A stretch of 7,298 bases of DNA, from contig OMIJ01000131.1 of assembly GCA_900299065.1 (NCBI GenBank), positions 1 through 7,298 on the forward strand. The letters are read 5' to 3'. A program made the translations under genes and the position numbers. The stretch comes from Hyphomicrobiales bacterium. GTDB taxonomy: Bacteria > Pseudomonadota > Alphaproteobacteria > Rhizobiales > Beijerinckiaceae. Below, one piece after another: positions 1 through 5,453 of the stretch. How positions within the stretch are numbered: the stretch's first letter is position 1; each line of letters begins with the position of its first letter. Below the pieces are notes generated by a model, which was not told where the DNA came from, made no database searches, and saw nothing but the letters and a program-made list of their open reading frames with translations.

Positions 1-6
1 ACCCTT

Positions 7-492
7 ATGTTTGTCATTCGCCCCGCCCGCAAAGACGATGCGCCCGAGGCCTGCGCGCTGATTCATCGCTCCATCACGGGACTCTGCGCCGAGGACCATG
101 GCGGCGACCCCATAGCCCTGACTGGCTGGCTGGCCAATAAAACCGTGCGAAATCTCGAAGTCTGGTTTACGCAATTGGGCCTTTATTCCTTCATCGCCGA
201 GCAGGACGGGAAAATCATTGGCCTTGGCACGCTCTCGGGAGGGGGCGAAATCATGCTGCTCTATGTCCTGCCAGACGCCCGTTTTCAGGGCGTGAGCACA
301 GCTCTCTTGGCCCGCATGGAAGAGCAGACACAAGCGCTCCATCGCGAAATCTGCTCCCTGACAAGCTCGCTGACCGCCCGGCGATTCTTCCTCTCGCGCG
401 GCTATGAACTCATGCCCAGCGAGGAAGAGGACGATGGGCTGGGCCTCGATGCGCCAGTCAATTTCAGCAAAGTGCTTAAACCCAAGGTTTGA
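7..492 (+). CDS. GNAT family N-acetyltransferase
   Basis: Predicted cytoplasmic acetyltransferase of 161 residues that would move an acetyl group from acetyl-CoA to an amine; the acceptor is unknown. The length fits a single GNAT domain. The N-terminus has the usual first strand (FVIRPARKDDA). Residues 29-46 (EDHGG..ALTGWLANKT) match a pattern I recall from a common bacterial GNAT subgroup. Residues 82-100 form the core strand and acetyl-CoA loop: IMLLYVLPD followed by R92-F-Q-G-V-S-T-A, a variant of the R/Q-x-x-G-x-G/A pyrophosphate loop. FFLSRGYE near residue 127 is the typical late-strand motif. The ATG lies only 6 bases inside the window, so its ribosome binding site is not visible and a longer N-terminus cannot be excluded, though the alignment favours this start. 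It converges on metZ with 25 bp between the stop codons. The family call is firm; the substrate is not. Confidence 0.88.
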   Translation: MFVIRPARKDDAPEACALIHRSITGLCAEDHGGDPIALTGWLANKTVRNLEVWFTQLGLYSFIAEQDGKIIGLGTLSGGGEIMLLYVLPDARFQGVSTALLARMEEQTQALHREICSLTSSLTARRFFLSRGYELMPSEEEDDGLGLDAPVNFSKVLKPKV

Positions 493-516
493 GCGCCCAA
501 AGATTGAGCGCCCAAA
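489..516. repeat. 13-bp tandem direct repeat between convergent genes
   Basis: TTGAGCGCCCAAA occurs perfectly at 489-501 and 504-516, a 15-bp period with a 2-bp spacer. The first copy contains the TGA stop of the acetyltransferase gene, and the second ends 2 bp before the metZ stop. Each copy is an imperfect palindrome. The left half of copy 1 can also pair with the right half of copy 2 (8 bp with one A-C mismatch), so the transcript could fold on either strand. There is no T-run, so a factor-independent terminator is not supported. A local duplication is the simplest explanation. Confidence 0.6.
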
Positions 517-517
517 T

Positions 518-1711
518 CTAGACTGCGGCCAGACCCGCAGCCAGATCCGCAATCAAATCTTGCGGATCTTCCAGTCCGACCGACAGACGCAGCAAGCCTT
601 CACCAATGCCAATCTCGGCACGCGCCTCAGGCCCGATGCGCTGATGCGTCGTCGTGGCCGGATGAGTGATAATGCTTTTGGCATCACCAATATTATTAGA
701 GATTTTCACAATCGACAAAGCATTGGCAAAGCGGAAGGCCTCTGGCTTGCCGCCTTTAATGTCGAACGCAATAATGGTTCCACCACCACGCATTTGCTTC
801 ATCGCAATGTCATGCTGGGGGTGATCCTTGCGTGTGGGATAAAGCACGCGAGCAACACCGCTATGACTGGCAAGATAATCGGCAATGTGTTCAGCAGACC
901 GCATTTGCTGATTGACACGCACAGGCAGAGTCTCAAGCCCTTTCAGCATCACCCAGGCATTAAAGGGCGAAACGGAGGGCCCCGTCTGTCGCAAGAAATT
1001 ATGCACATGCGTTGTGATGAATTCTTCTGAACCCAACACCATGCCAGCCAGACACCGCCCCTGCCCATCAACATGCTTGGTCGCCGAATAAACCACGCAA
1101 TCAGCGCCCAATTGCAAAGGACTTTGCAACAAGGGCGTTGCAAACACATTATCAACCACCAAAGTCGCACCCGCCCCATGGGCAATATCAGCAACGCGGC
1201 GAATATCGATAATCTCCAATTGCGGATTGGTTGGGCTTTCTAAGAAGAACACTTTCGTATTGGACCGCACCGCAGCCTGCCATTGGGCATAATCCGTCCC
1301 ATCCACCAAAGTGCAGTGAATGCCAAAGCGCGGCAGCAATTCTTCGACCACATAACGACAAGAGCCAAACAGAGCCTTGGCTGCAACAATATGATCCCCG
1401 GCTTTCAGCTGACCCATGAGCGCGGCAGTAACCGCAGCCATACCGCTGGCCGTGGCACGCCCGGCCTGCGCCCCTTCAAGCAGGCACATGCGCTGTTCAA
1501 ACATGGCAACAGTCGGGCTGCCATAACGCGCATAGATAAAACCATCATCCTGCCCTTTGAAGCGCGCCTCGGCCGATTCCATTGTGGGATAGACAAATCC
1601 CTGGGTCAGAAACAGGGCCTCAGATAATTCGCCAAACTGCGAACGGATCGATCCCCCATGCACCAAACGTGTGGCCGGATGCCAGTTTTGCGGGGATTTG
1701 AGGTCACTCAC
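518..1711 (-). CDS. metZ: O-succinylhomoserine sulfhydrylase (MetZ)
   Basis: PLP-dependent enzyme of the Cys/Met metabolism family (cystathionine gamma-synthase-like fold), 397 residues, a normal length. It is expected to make homocysteine from O-succinylhomoserine and sulfide in the cytoplasm, the direct sulfhydrylation route to methionine. Visible motifs: YARYGSP at 60-66 (phosphate-contacting Tyr and Arg), TASGMAAV at 87-94, VDN at 186-188 (Asp187 contacts the pyridine nitrogen), and YSATKHVDGQG at 208-218 with Lys212 as the Schiff-base lysine. The reading frame stays open to 2026, but family alignment starts at SDLKSPQNWHPATRLVHGG. A GTG at 1709-1711 immediately precedes this, with GGAG seven bases upstream, so I place the start there. 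Related members use O-acetylhomoserine or are cystathionine lyases. The GQG after the lysine and the overall pattern favour MetZ, and the divergent dcd neighbour fits the remembered Hyphomicrobiales context. Confidence 0.9.
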   Translation of the reverse strand: MSDLKSPQNWHPATRLVHGGSIRSQFGELSEALFLTQGFVYPTMESAEARFKGQDDGFIYARYGSPTVAMFEQRMCLLEGAQAGRATASGMAAVTAALMGQLKAGDHIVAAKALFGSCRYVVEELLPRFGIHCTLVDGTDYAQWQAAVRSNTKVFFLESPTNPQLEIIDIRRVADIAHGAGATLVVDNVFATPLLQSPLQLGADCVVYSATKHVDGQGRCLAGMVLGSEEFITTHVHNFLRQTGPSVSPFNAWVMLKGLETLPVRVNQQMRSAEHIADYLASHSGVARVLYPTRKDHPQHDIAMKQMRGGGTIIAFDIKGGKPEAFRFANALSIVKISNNIGDAKSIITHPATTTHQRIGPEARAEIGIGEGLLRLSVGLEDPQDLIADLAAGLAAV

Positions 1712-1718
1712 GCTGATT

Positions 1719-1722
1719 CTCC
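1719..1722 (-). promoter_or_regulatory. Ribosome binding site that fixes the metZ GTG start
   Basis: On the minus strand GGAG is followed by AATCAGC and then GTG, a 7-base spacing. The long in-frame extension upstream has no family similarity, so this site decides in favour of the GTG at 1711. Confidence 0.7.
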
Positions 1723-1730
1723 ATTGAGGG

Positions 1731-1754
1731 CCGCCAGCTTGCCTAATCTGGCAG
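1731..1754 (-). other. Hairpin in the metZ leader
   Basis: On the minus strand CTGCCAG (1754-1748) pairs with CTGGCGG (1737-1731) over seven pairs, one of them T-G, around a 10-base loop containing AGGCAAG. The structure ends 8 bases before the GGAG of metZ. Loop bases TTAGG could partly pair with CCTCAA just downstream, which hints at a pseudoknot. Methionine genes in Alphaproteobacteria are often controlled by SAM-II riboswitches, but I cannot match that consensus here. Function is therefore unassigned. Confidence 0.35.
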
Positions 1755-1792
1755 GACTGGAACTGATCGGTTTTCAATCCTCCCCCCCAAAT

Positions 1793-1798
1793 AGTCAA
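1793..1798 (-). promoter_or_regulatory. Possible -35 element for metZ
   Basis: The minus strand carries TTGACT (five of six matches to TTGACA) about 80 bp upstream of the metZ GTG. Seventeen bases downstream is GAAAAC, only a three-of-six match to a -10, and the spacer holds a run of seven G. The site is in the right place in the divergent region, but the -10 is poor and no start site is known. Confidence 0.2.
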
Positions 1799-1892
1799 GG
1801 AATTGTGGATAGAGGGCCCGCCAGACCCGCAAGCCGGTTCGCAGCCTGCGCGGGATGACCTACAAACGAATAGAAAATGGGGCGCAAACAGA

Positions 1893-3056
1893 ATGATGGG
1901 ATCTGCGACAGGGGCCGCATCCGCACATGGAGACGCTATAGGCCCGCGGTTTGGCCTGCTCTCCCAGCAAAAAATCCAGATTATGCTGGATCGCGGCATG
2001 ATCAAACCTGCCATGCCGCTCAGCACAGGCCAATTGCAACCCGCCAGCCTTGATCTGCGTCTGGGCGCAAAAGCCTATCGCGTACGCGCCAGCTTTCTGC
2101 CCGGCCGCGGCCGCACAGTGGCTGAACAGCTTGAACGCCTCTCCTCCGATATCATTTCCCTCGAAGGGGAGGGCGCTGTGCTGGAGCGCGGCTGCGTCTA
2201 TGTTGTGCCGCTGCTGGAATCGCTGGAACTCCCTCAGACCATTGCCGGCATTGCCAATCCCAAAAGCTCAACAGGTCGGCTCGATATTTTCACCCGCCTG
2301 ATCACCGATTCCTCCGAGGTCTTTGATCAAGCTGCGACGGGCTATCATGGTCCACTCTATGCCGAAGTCTCGCCGCGCAGTTTCAGCGTGCGCGTGCGTC
2401 AGGGCTCAAAGCTCAATCAAATTCGCTTTCGCCATTTAAGGCCCGGCCAGCTGCATCAAAATACCTTCGCCCTCAAAGATGAGGATATGATCGCCCGCCA
2501 TGCCAAAATGCCTTTGGTTGATGGTGATTTGCATTTGCGGGACGGTTTGGTGCTGCGCATTGCTCTGGCCCAGTCGGCGCTTGGCAATGTGATTGGCTAT
2601 CGCGCGCAAAAGCACACAGATGTGATCGATGTCGATCGCATCGGCGCTTATGCAATCTCCGATTTCTGGGATGTGATTAGCGCCCGGCCCGATGGCCGCC
2701 TGATCCTCGATCCGGGTGAATTCTATATTCTGGCCTCGCAAGAGCGCGTCCATATTCCACCCGATCTCGCCGCAGAAATGGTGGCGATAGATCCGGCCAT
2801 GGGCGAATTTCGCGTTCATTATGCTGGCTTTTTTGATCCGGGCTTTGGCTATACAGCCTCCGGCGTGCCGGGCAGCAGAGCAGTGCTGGAAGTGCGCAGC
2901 CATGAAGTGCCCTTCGTGCTTGAGCACGAACAAATCATCGGCCGTCTGGTTTTCGAACCCATGGCCGAAGAGCCAGACGTGCTCTATGGCCAAACCGCCA
3001 TTTCCAATTATCAGGGCCAGAATTTGAAACTGTCCAAGCATTTTCGGATGGACTAG
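1893..3056 (+). CDS. dcd: Two-module dCTP deaminase (2'-deoxycytidine 5'-triphosphate deaminase)
   Basis: Deaminates dCTP to dUTP, the main route to dUMP for thymidylate synthesis in many bacteria; cytoplasmic. At 387 residues it is about twice the roughly 190 of the E. coli enzyme and reads as two dUTPase-fold modules. Module 1 (about 21-185) has QPASLDLRLG at 49-58, PKSSTGR at 123-129 (counterpart of the E. coli RSSLAR loop, with Ser125/Ser126 and Arg129), and YAEVS with Glu158 at the place of catalytic Glu138. Module 2 (about 215-387) has EFYILASQERVHIPP at 276-290, HYAGFFDPGFGY at 309-320 and AVLEVRSHE with Glu333, but DPAMG replaces the Ser-Ser-x-x-Arg loop. An in-frame ATG at 1803 would add 30 unconserved residues, so ATG 1893 is chosen; ATG 1896 is equally possible. 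No strong ribosome binding site is seen (GGGGCG lies about 8 bases upstream). Long Dcd proteins of this kind are, to my memory, normal in Alphaproteobacteria. Confidence 0.85.
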   Translation: MMGSATGAASAHGDAIGPRFGLLSQQKIQIMLDRGMIKPAMPLSTGQLQPASLDLRLGAKAYRVRASFLPGRGRTVAEQLERLSSDIISLEGEGAVLERGCVYVVPLLESLELPQTIAGIANPKSSTGRLDIFTRLITDSSEVFDQAATGYHGPLYAEVSPRSFSVRVRQGSKLNQIRFRHLRPGQLHQNTFALKDEDMIARHAKMPLVDGDLHLRDGLVLRIALAQSALGNVIGYRAQKHTDVIDVDRIGAYAISDFWDVISARPDGRLILDPGEFYILASQERVHIPPDLAAEMVAIDPAMGEFRVHYAGFFDPGFGYTASGVPGSRAVLEVRSHEVPFVLEHEQIIGRLVFEPMAEEPDVLYGQTAISNYQGQNLKLSKHFRMD

Positions 3057-3163
3057 CAAGTGGGGCAGACTTAAGGCCCATTCCATTTCCTATTGGCAAA
3101 ATCTCGCCAGCCAGCTAATCATGCAGCATAGCCAAGTGAATTGAAATAAAGACGGGTGACTTT

Positions 3164-3237
3164 GCGGGCGTAGTTCAATGGTAGAACGGAAGCTTCCCAA
3201 GCTTCATACGAGGGTTCGATTCCCTTCGCCCGCTCCA
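3164..3237 (+). tRNA. tRNA-Gly, anticodon CCC
   Basis: A full cloverleaf of 74 nt can be folded. The acceptor pairs GCGGGCG (3164-3170) with CGCCCGC (3227-3233). The D stem is GTTC/GAAC. The anticodon stem is GAAGC/GCTTC with loop TTCCCAA, giving anticodon CCC at 3196-3198. The variable loop is 4 nt (ATAC). The T stem is GAGGG/CCCTT, with one G-T pair, around loop TTCGATT. The discriminator is T, as usual for bacterial tRNA-Gly, and CCA is encoded (3235-3237). It reads the GGG codon. It follows dcd by 107 bp on the same strand. TTGGCA at 3093-3098 could be a -35, but the facing -10 (TAATCA) is weak. The gene for the small exported protein converges on it 17 bp downstream. Confidence 0.96.
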
Positions 3238-3254
3238 AACTTTCAATCTGCCAT

Positions 3255-3551
3255 CTATCTGCGTTGGGCCTTTGAGTGGACCGGTGCCGCTGGTTTCTTT
3301 CTAGCATCTCGACTTTGTTTTGATAGCGCGCCGAGCGCAGCTGCTTCCTCTGCGCCCGCATTGGGGCCCTCGGCTGAACAACTCAGCGTTGGAGGCGAGC
3401 CACAGACACGCCCAATTGTTTTCCAACTGACGCAATTGCCATCAGGGCCGCGATAGCCGGGCCCTCCCCTGCACCCGCAACCCGAACAGGCAAATGAGGG
3501 ATCTATGCTGAAAACAAAACCCGTCAATAAAATAGGAAATAAGAAGAGCAT
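3255..3551 (-). CDS. Small Cys-rich predicted exported protein
   Basis: 98 residues, unknown function. Residues 1-21 look like a Sec signal peptide: a hydrophobic run (LFLFPILLTGFVF) and a likely signal peptidase I site after SFA, with Ser at -3 and Ala at -1. The n-region lacks a positive charge, which is unusual. The mature part opens with CSGCGCRGGPGYRGPDGNC and continues to VCGSPP and a last Cys at 58. The six cysteines (22, 25, 27, 40, 50, 58) could form disulfides or bind metal (CxxCxC). I recall similar short proteins from Hyphomicrobiales but cannot name a family. The tail after residue 60 is low-complexity, Ala/Lys/Arg-rich, and may be poorly conserved. The ATG at 3549-3551 has GAGG five bases upstream and an in-frame TGA five codons upstream, so this start is well supported. 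It lies 110 bp downstream of sulP on the same strand and ends 17 bp from the tRNA. Confidence 0.65.
   Translation of the reverse strand: MLFLFPILLTGFVFSIDPSFACSGCGCRGGPGYRGPDGNCVSWKTIGRVCGSPPTLSCSAEGPNAGAEEAAALGALSKQSRDARKKPAAPVHSKAQRR
3280..3302 (+). terminator. Possible terminator of the tRNA-Gly transcript
   Basis: ACCGG and CTGGT form a 5-bp stem (one G-T pair) around TGCCG, followed by TTCTTTCT. It begins 42 bases after the tRNA end, inside the 3' part of the opposing small gene. The stem is short and the T-run is broken by C, so support is modest. Confidence 0.3.
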
Positions 3552-3560
3552 AGCATCCTC

Positions 3561-3594
3561 GACTCAGGAACGAGTCTCTGCCTAAATAAAGGCA
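3561..3594 (-). other. Two adjacent hairpins between sulP and the Cys-rich gene
   Basis: On the minus strand, TGCCT-TTATTT-AGGCA (3594-3579) is followed after two bases by GACTC-GTTCCT-GAGTC (3576-3561). Each has a perfect 5-bp stem and a 6-base loop. Neither has a downstream T-run, so a standard terminator for sulP is not supported. The second hairpin abuts the GAGG ribosome binding site (3560-3557) of the Cys-rich gene and might influence its translation. Stems this short can also occur by chance. Confidence 0.3.
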
Positions 3595-3661
3595 ATGAAA
3601 TAAGCTAAAAATACGAAAAGAAATCTAATGTCTGAAGCTGACCTCAAGCTCATCAAAACTA

Positions 3662-5338
3662 TCAAATACTCCGATCAGATATTCTCGCCTCTTCCAAAGC
3701 AGCAACGAGACTCGCTGCATAGTCCACCAAGGGCGCTTTAATCCCCTGCGCTACTAGATCCTTCTGTACCAGAGGCGAAACATTGGCCAAATAGAGCCTC
3801 GCTTTGCGCTTATGTGTTTTATGTGCCAGCGCTTCAATCACATGCGCTGAAGAAGAATCGATAAAGGGTACATCGCTGAAATCAAGAATCAGCGCATGAT
3901 GCCGATCAGAGATTTGATCGAGCACTGAGCCAACGGACGCCGCCGATCCAAAGAAAAACGGCCCGCTGATGCGATAAATGACAATATTGGGATCAGCCTC
4001 CTCCCATAAGTGCGATTGATCCCCCTCAGCTGCCTCCTGCTCGCTGGCGGGGCCTGTCTCATAGCGATTGACCTGCGCCATTTGTGCCATGCGATGAATA
4101 AACATCATTGATCCAAGAGCTATGCCAATGACAATTCCCTCTGTGAGATCTCTGAAAATGGTCAGACCAAAGGTCGTCAACACAACAGCCGCATCCCCGC
4201 GCGAGGCGCGCAGCAAATCATAAAAAGCGCGCTTCTCAATCATATTCCACGCAACAATCGCCAGCACGCCTGCAAGACTGGCAAGCGGAATATAGCTGGC
4301 CAGAGGCGCAGCCAGCACAATGAACAAATACAGAAATATGGAATGCATCATCCCAGCCACAGGCCCATGCGCGCCTGCACGCACATTGGTGGCTGTTCTG
4401 GCAATAGTGCCGGTCACGCAAATACCGCCAAACAGGCTGGCGCCAATATTGGCAATGCCCTGCGCCACCAATTCACAATTGGACCTGTGCCGACGCCCCG
4501 TCATGCCATCAGCAACAACAGCAGAAAGAAGTGATTCAATCGAGCCCAGCAAAGCAAAGGCAAGAGCATTAGGCAAAACCGCCATAATTTTTGCCGCTGA
4601 GAAGGCGGGCAGATGCGGCCAGTCCAGACTGCGCGCCAGACCACCAAAACGCGTTCCAATCGTCTCAATCGGTAATTGCAACACATAGGCGATCACACTC
4701 ATACTGATAATAGCGATCAGCAAACTCGGCCAATGCGGGCGCGTCAAAGCGATCACATTAATGAGTACAATAGTGCAGGATGCAATCGCCAAAGTCGCAG
4801 GATCGAGGGTTGGCAGGCTGGCGCTCAAGATAATTAATTTATCAAGCAAGGGCCCCGGCTCTGGCCCACTCAAAGTCAGGCCGAAGAGATCCTTGATCTG
4901 ACTGGCAAAGATAATCACGGCAATACCTGCGGTAAAACCAACCGTTACCGGATAAGGCACATAACGAATAAAGGCGCCAATCTGCAACAGACCAATGATC
5001 ATCAGAATAAAACCCGACAAGAATGTAGCGAGCAACAATCCATCCATGCCATGCTGCTGCACTGTGCCCGCCACCAATATGATGAAAGCACCCGCAGGCC
5101 CTCCAATCTGATGACGACTGCCACCCAAAGCCGAAACCAAAAATCCGCCAATGATGGACGTGATCAAGCCTTGTGTGGGAGAGGCGCCCGAAGCAATGGC
5201 AATCGCCATGGACAAGGGCAAAGCGACAATCGCAACTGTCAACCCCGCCAAGGCATCAGCGCGCCATTGCGCAAAACCATAACCTTCTTGCAGCATGCTA
5301 AAGAGCTTGGGCGTGAAGGCCTCAACAAAACGGCTCAT
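3662..5338 (-). CDS. SulP family anion transporter with C-terminal STAS domain
   Basis: Inner-membrane protein of 558 residues, typical for bacterial SulP (SLC26-like) carriers. Members move sulfate, bicarbonate or dicarboxylates, and the substrate cannot be told from sequence alone. Membrane segments run from about residue 27 to 415. Landmarks: AIVALPLSMAIAIASG (36-51), the IGGPAGAF loop (78-85), YVPYPVTVGFTAGIA (126-140), GSIESLLSAVVADGMTG (265-281), and GGICVTGTIARTATNVRAGA (304-323), which resembles the DauA/YchM-type signature. After a charged linker (about 425-450), the STAS domain spans about 450-550, with DFSDVPFIDSSS (486-497) at its conserved loop. I chose ATG 5336-5338 (MSRF). An in-frame TTG at 5344 is the alternative and sits closer to the AGGA upstream (4 versus 10 bases). 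A minus-strand aminotransferase lies 115 bp upstream, with a possible promoter between them. Confidence 0.92.
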   Translation of the reverse strand: MSRFVEAFTPKLFSMLQEGYGFAQWRADALAGLTVAIVALPLSMAIAIASGASPTQGLITSIIGGFLVSALGGSRHQIGGPAGAFIILVAGTVQQHGMDGLLLATFLSGFILMIIGLLQIGAFIRYVPYPVTVGFTAGIAVIIFASQIKDLFGLTLSGPEPGPLLDKLIILSASLPTLDPATLAIASCTIVLINVIALTRPHWPSLLIAIISMSVIAYVLQLPIETIGTRFGGLARSLDWPHLPAFSAAKIMAVLPNALAFALLGSIESLLSAVVADGMTGRRHRSNCELVAQGIANIGASLFGGICVTGTIARTATNVRAGAHGPVAGMMHSIFLYLFIVLAAPLASYIPLASLAGVLAIVAWNMIEKRAFYDLLRASRGDAAVVLTTFGLTIFRDLTEGIVIGIALGSMMFIHRMAQMAQVNRYETGPASEQEAAEGDQSHLWEEADPNIVIYRISGPFFFGSAASVGSVLDQISDRHHALILDFSDVPFIDSSSAHVIEALAHKTHKRKARLYLANVSPLVQKDLVAQGIKAPLVDYAASLVAALEEARISDRSI

Positions 5339-5368
5339 GCGCAATCATTCCTGAAGCGGACTTTTTAA

Positions 5369-5386
5369 AAGAGGCGCAAACCTCCT
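5369..5386 (-). terminator. Terminator-like hairpin ahead of sulP
   Basis: On the minus strand AGGAGG (5386-5381) pairs with CCTCTT (5374-5369), including one G-T pair, around loop TTTGCG, and the run TTTT (5370-5367) completes and follows it. It could end the aminotransferase transcript or act within the sulP leader. The T-run is only four bases before AAAAA, so efficiency is doubtful. A second short stem, GCCCG/CGGGC (5387-5404), lies just upstream in the same transcript. AGGAGG also resembles a ribosome binding site, but no useful reading frame follows it. Confidence 0.35.
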
Positions 5387-5405
5387 GCCCGGATGCAATC
5401 GGGCC

Positions 5406-5434
5406 ATGCTGCCTTCATGCGCTTTCAGCGTCAA
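5406..5434 (-). promoter_or_regulatory. Possible sulP promoter
   Basis: On the minus strand TTGACG (5434-5429), five of six matches to the -35 consensus, is followed after 17 bases by CAGCAT (5411-5406), three of six matches to the -10. It lies in the gap after the aminotransferase stop codon, with about 68 bases to the sulP ATG. The -10 is weak, as is common in Alphaproteobacteria, so this is a candidate only. Confidence 0.25.
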
Positions 5435-5453
5435 GCCAATCTGGTCCTTGAAA

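Noticed and set aside
404..1030. Plus-strand 208-residue frame
   Set aside because: It lies almost wholly antisense to metZ and has no recognisable domain; a shadow of the real gene.
1712..1800. SAM-II riboswitch upstream of metZ
   Set aside because: The leader has GATTGAAAACC, loosely like the SAM-II GATTTAACC element, but the paired P1 strands and the downstream pseudoknot pattern could not be found, so no riboswitch is annotated.
1825..1853. CCCGC/GCGGG inverted repeat as a terminator or mobile palindromic element
   Set aside because: The loop is 19 bases, no T-run follows, and only one copy is visible in the window.
1712..2026. 105-residue N-terminal extension of the metZ frame up to 2026
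   Set aside because: It overlaps the start of dcd on the other strand, shows no PLP-family similarity, and a GTG with a well-spaced GGAG starts exactly where family similarity begins.
2436..3086. Minus-strand 216-residue frame
   Set aside because: It is antisense to the second half of dcd, His/Ala/Ile-rich without a family pattern; a shadow.
3119..3361. Minus-strand 80-residue reading frame containing GIEPSYEAWEASVLPLNY
   Set aside because: This string is the antisense translation of the tRNA-Gly gene, a well-known false protein in annotations.
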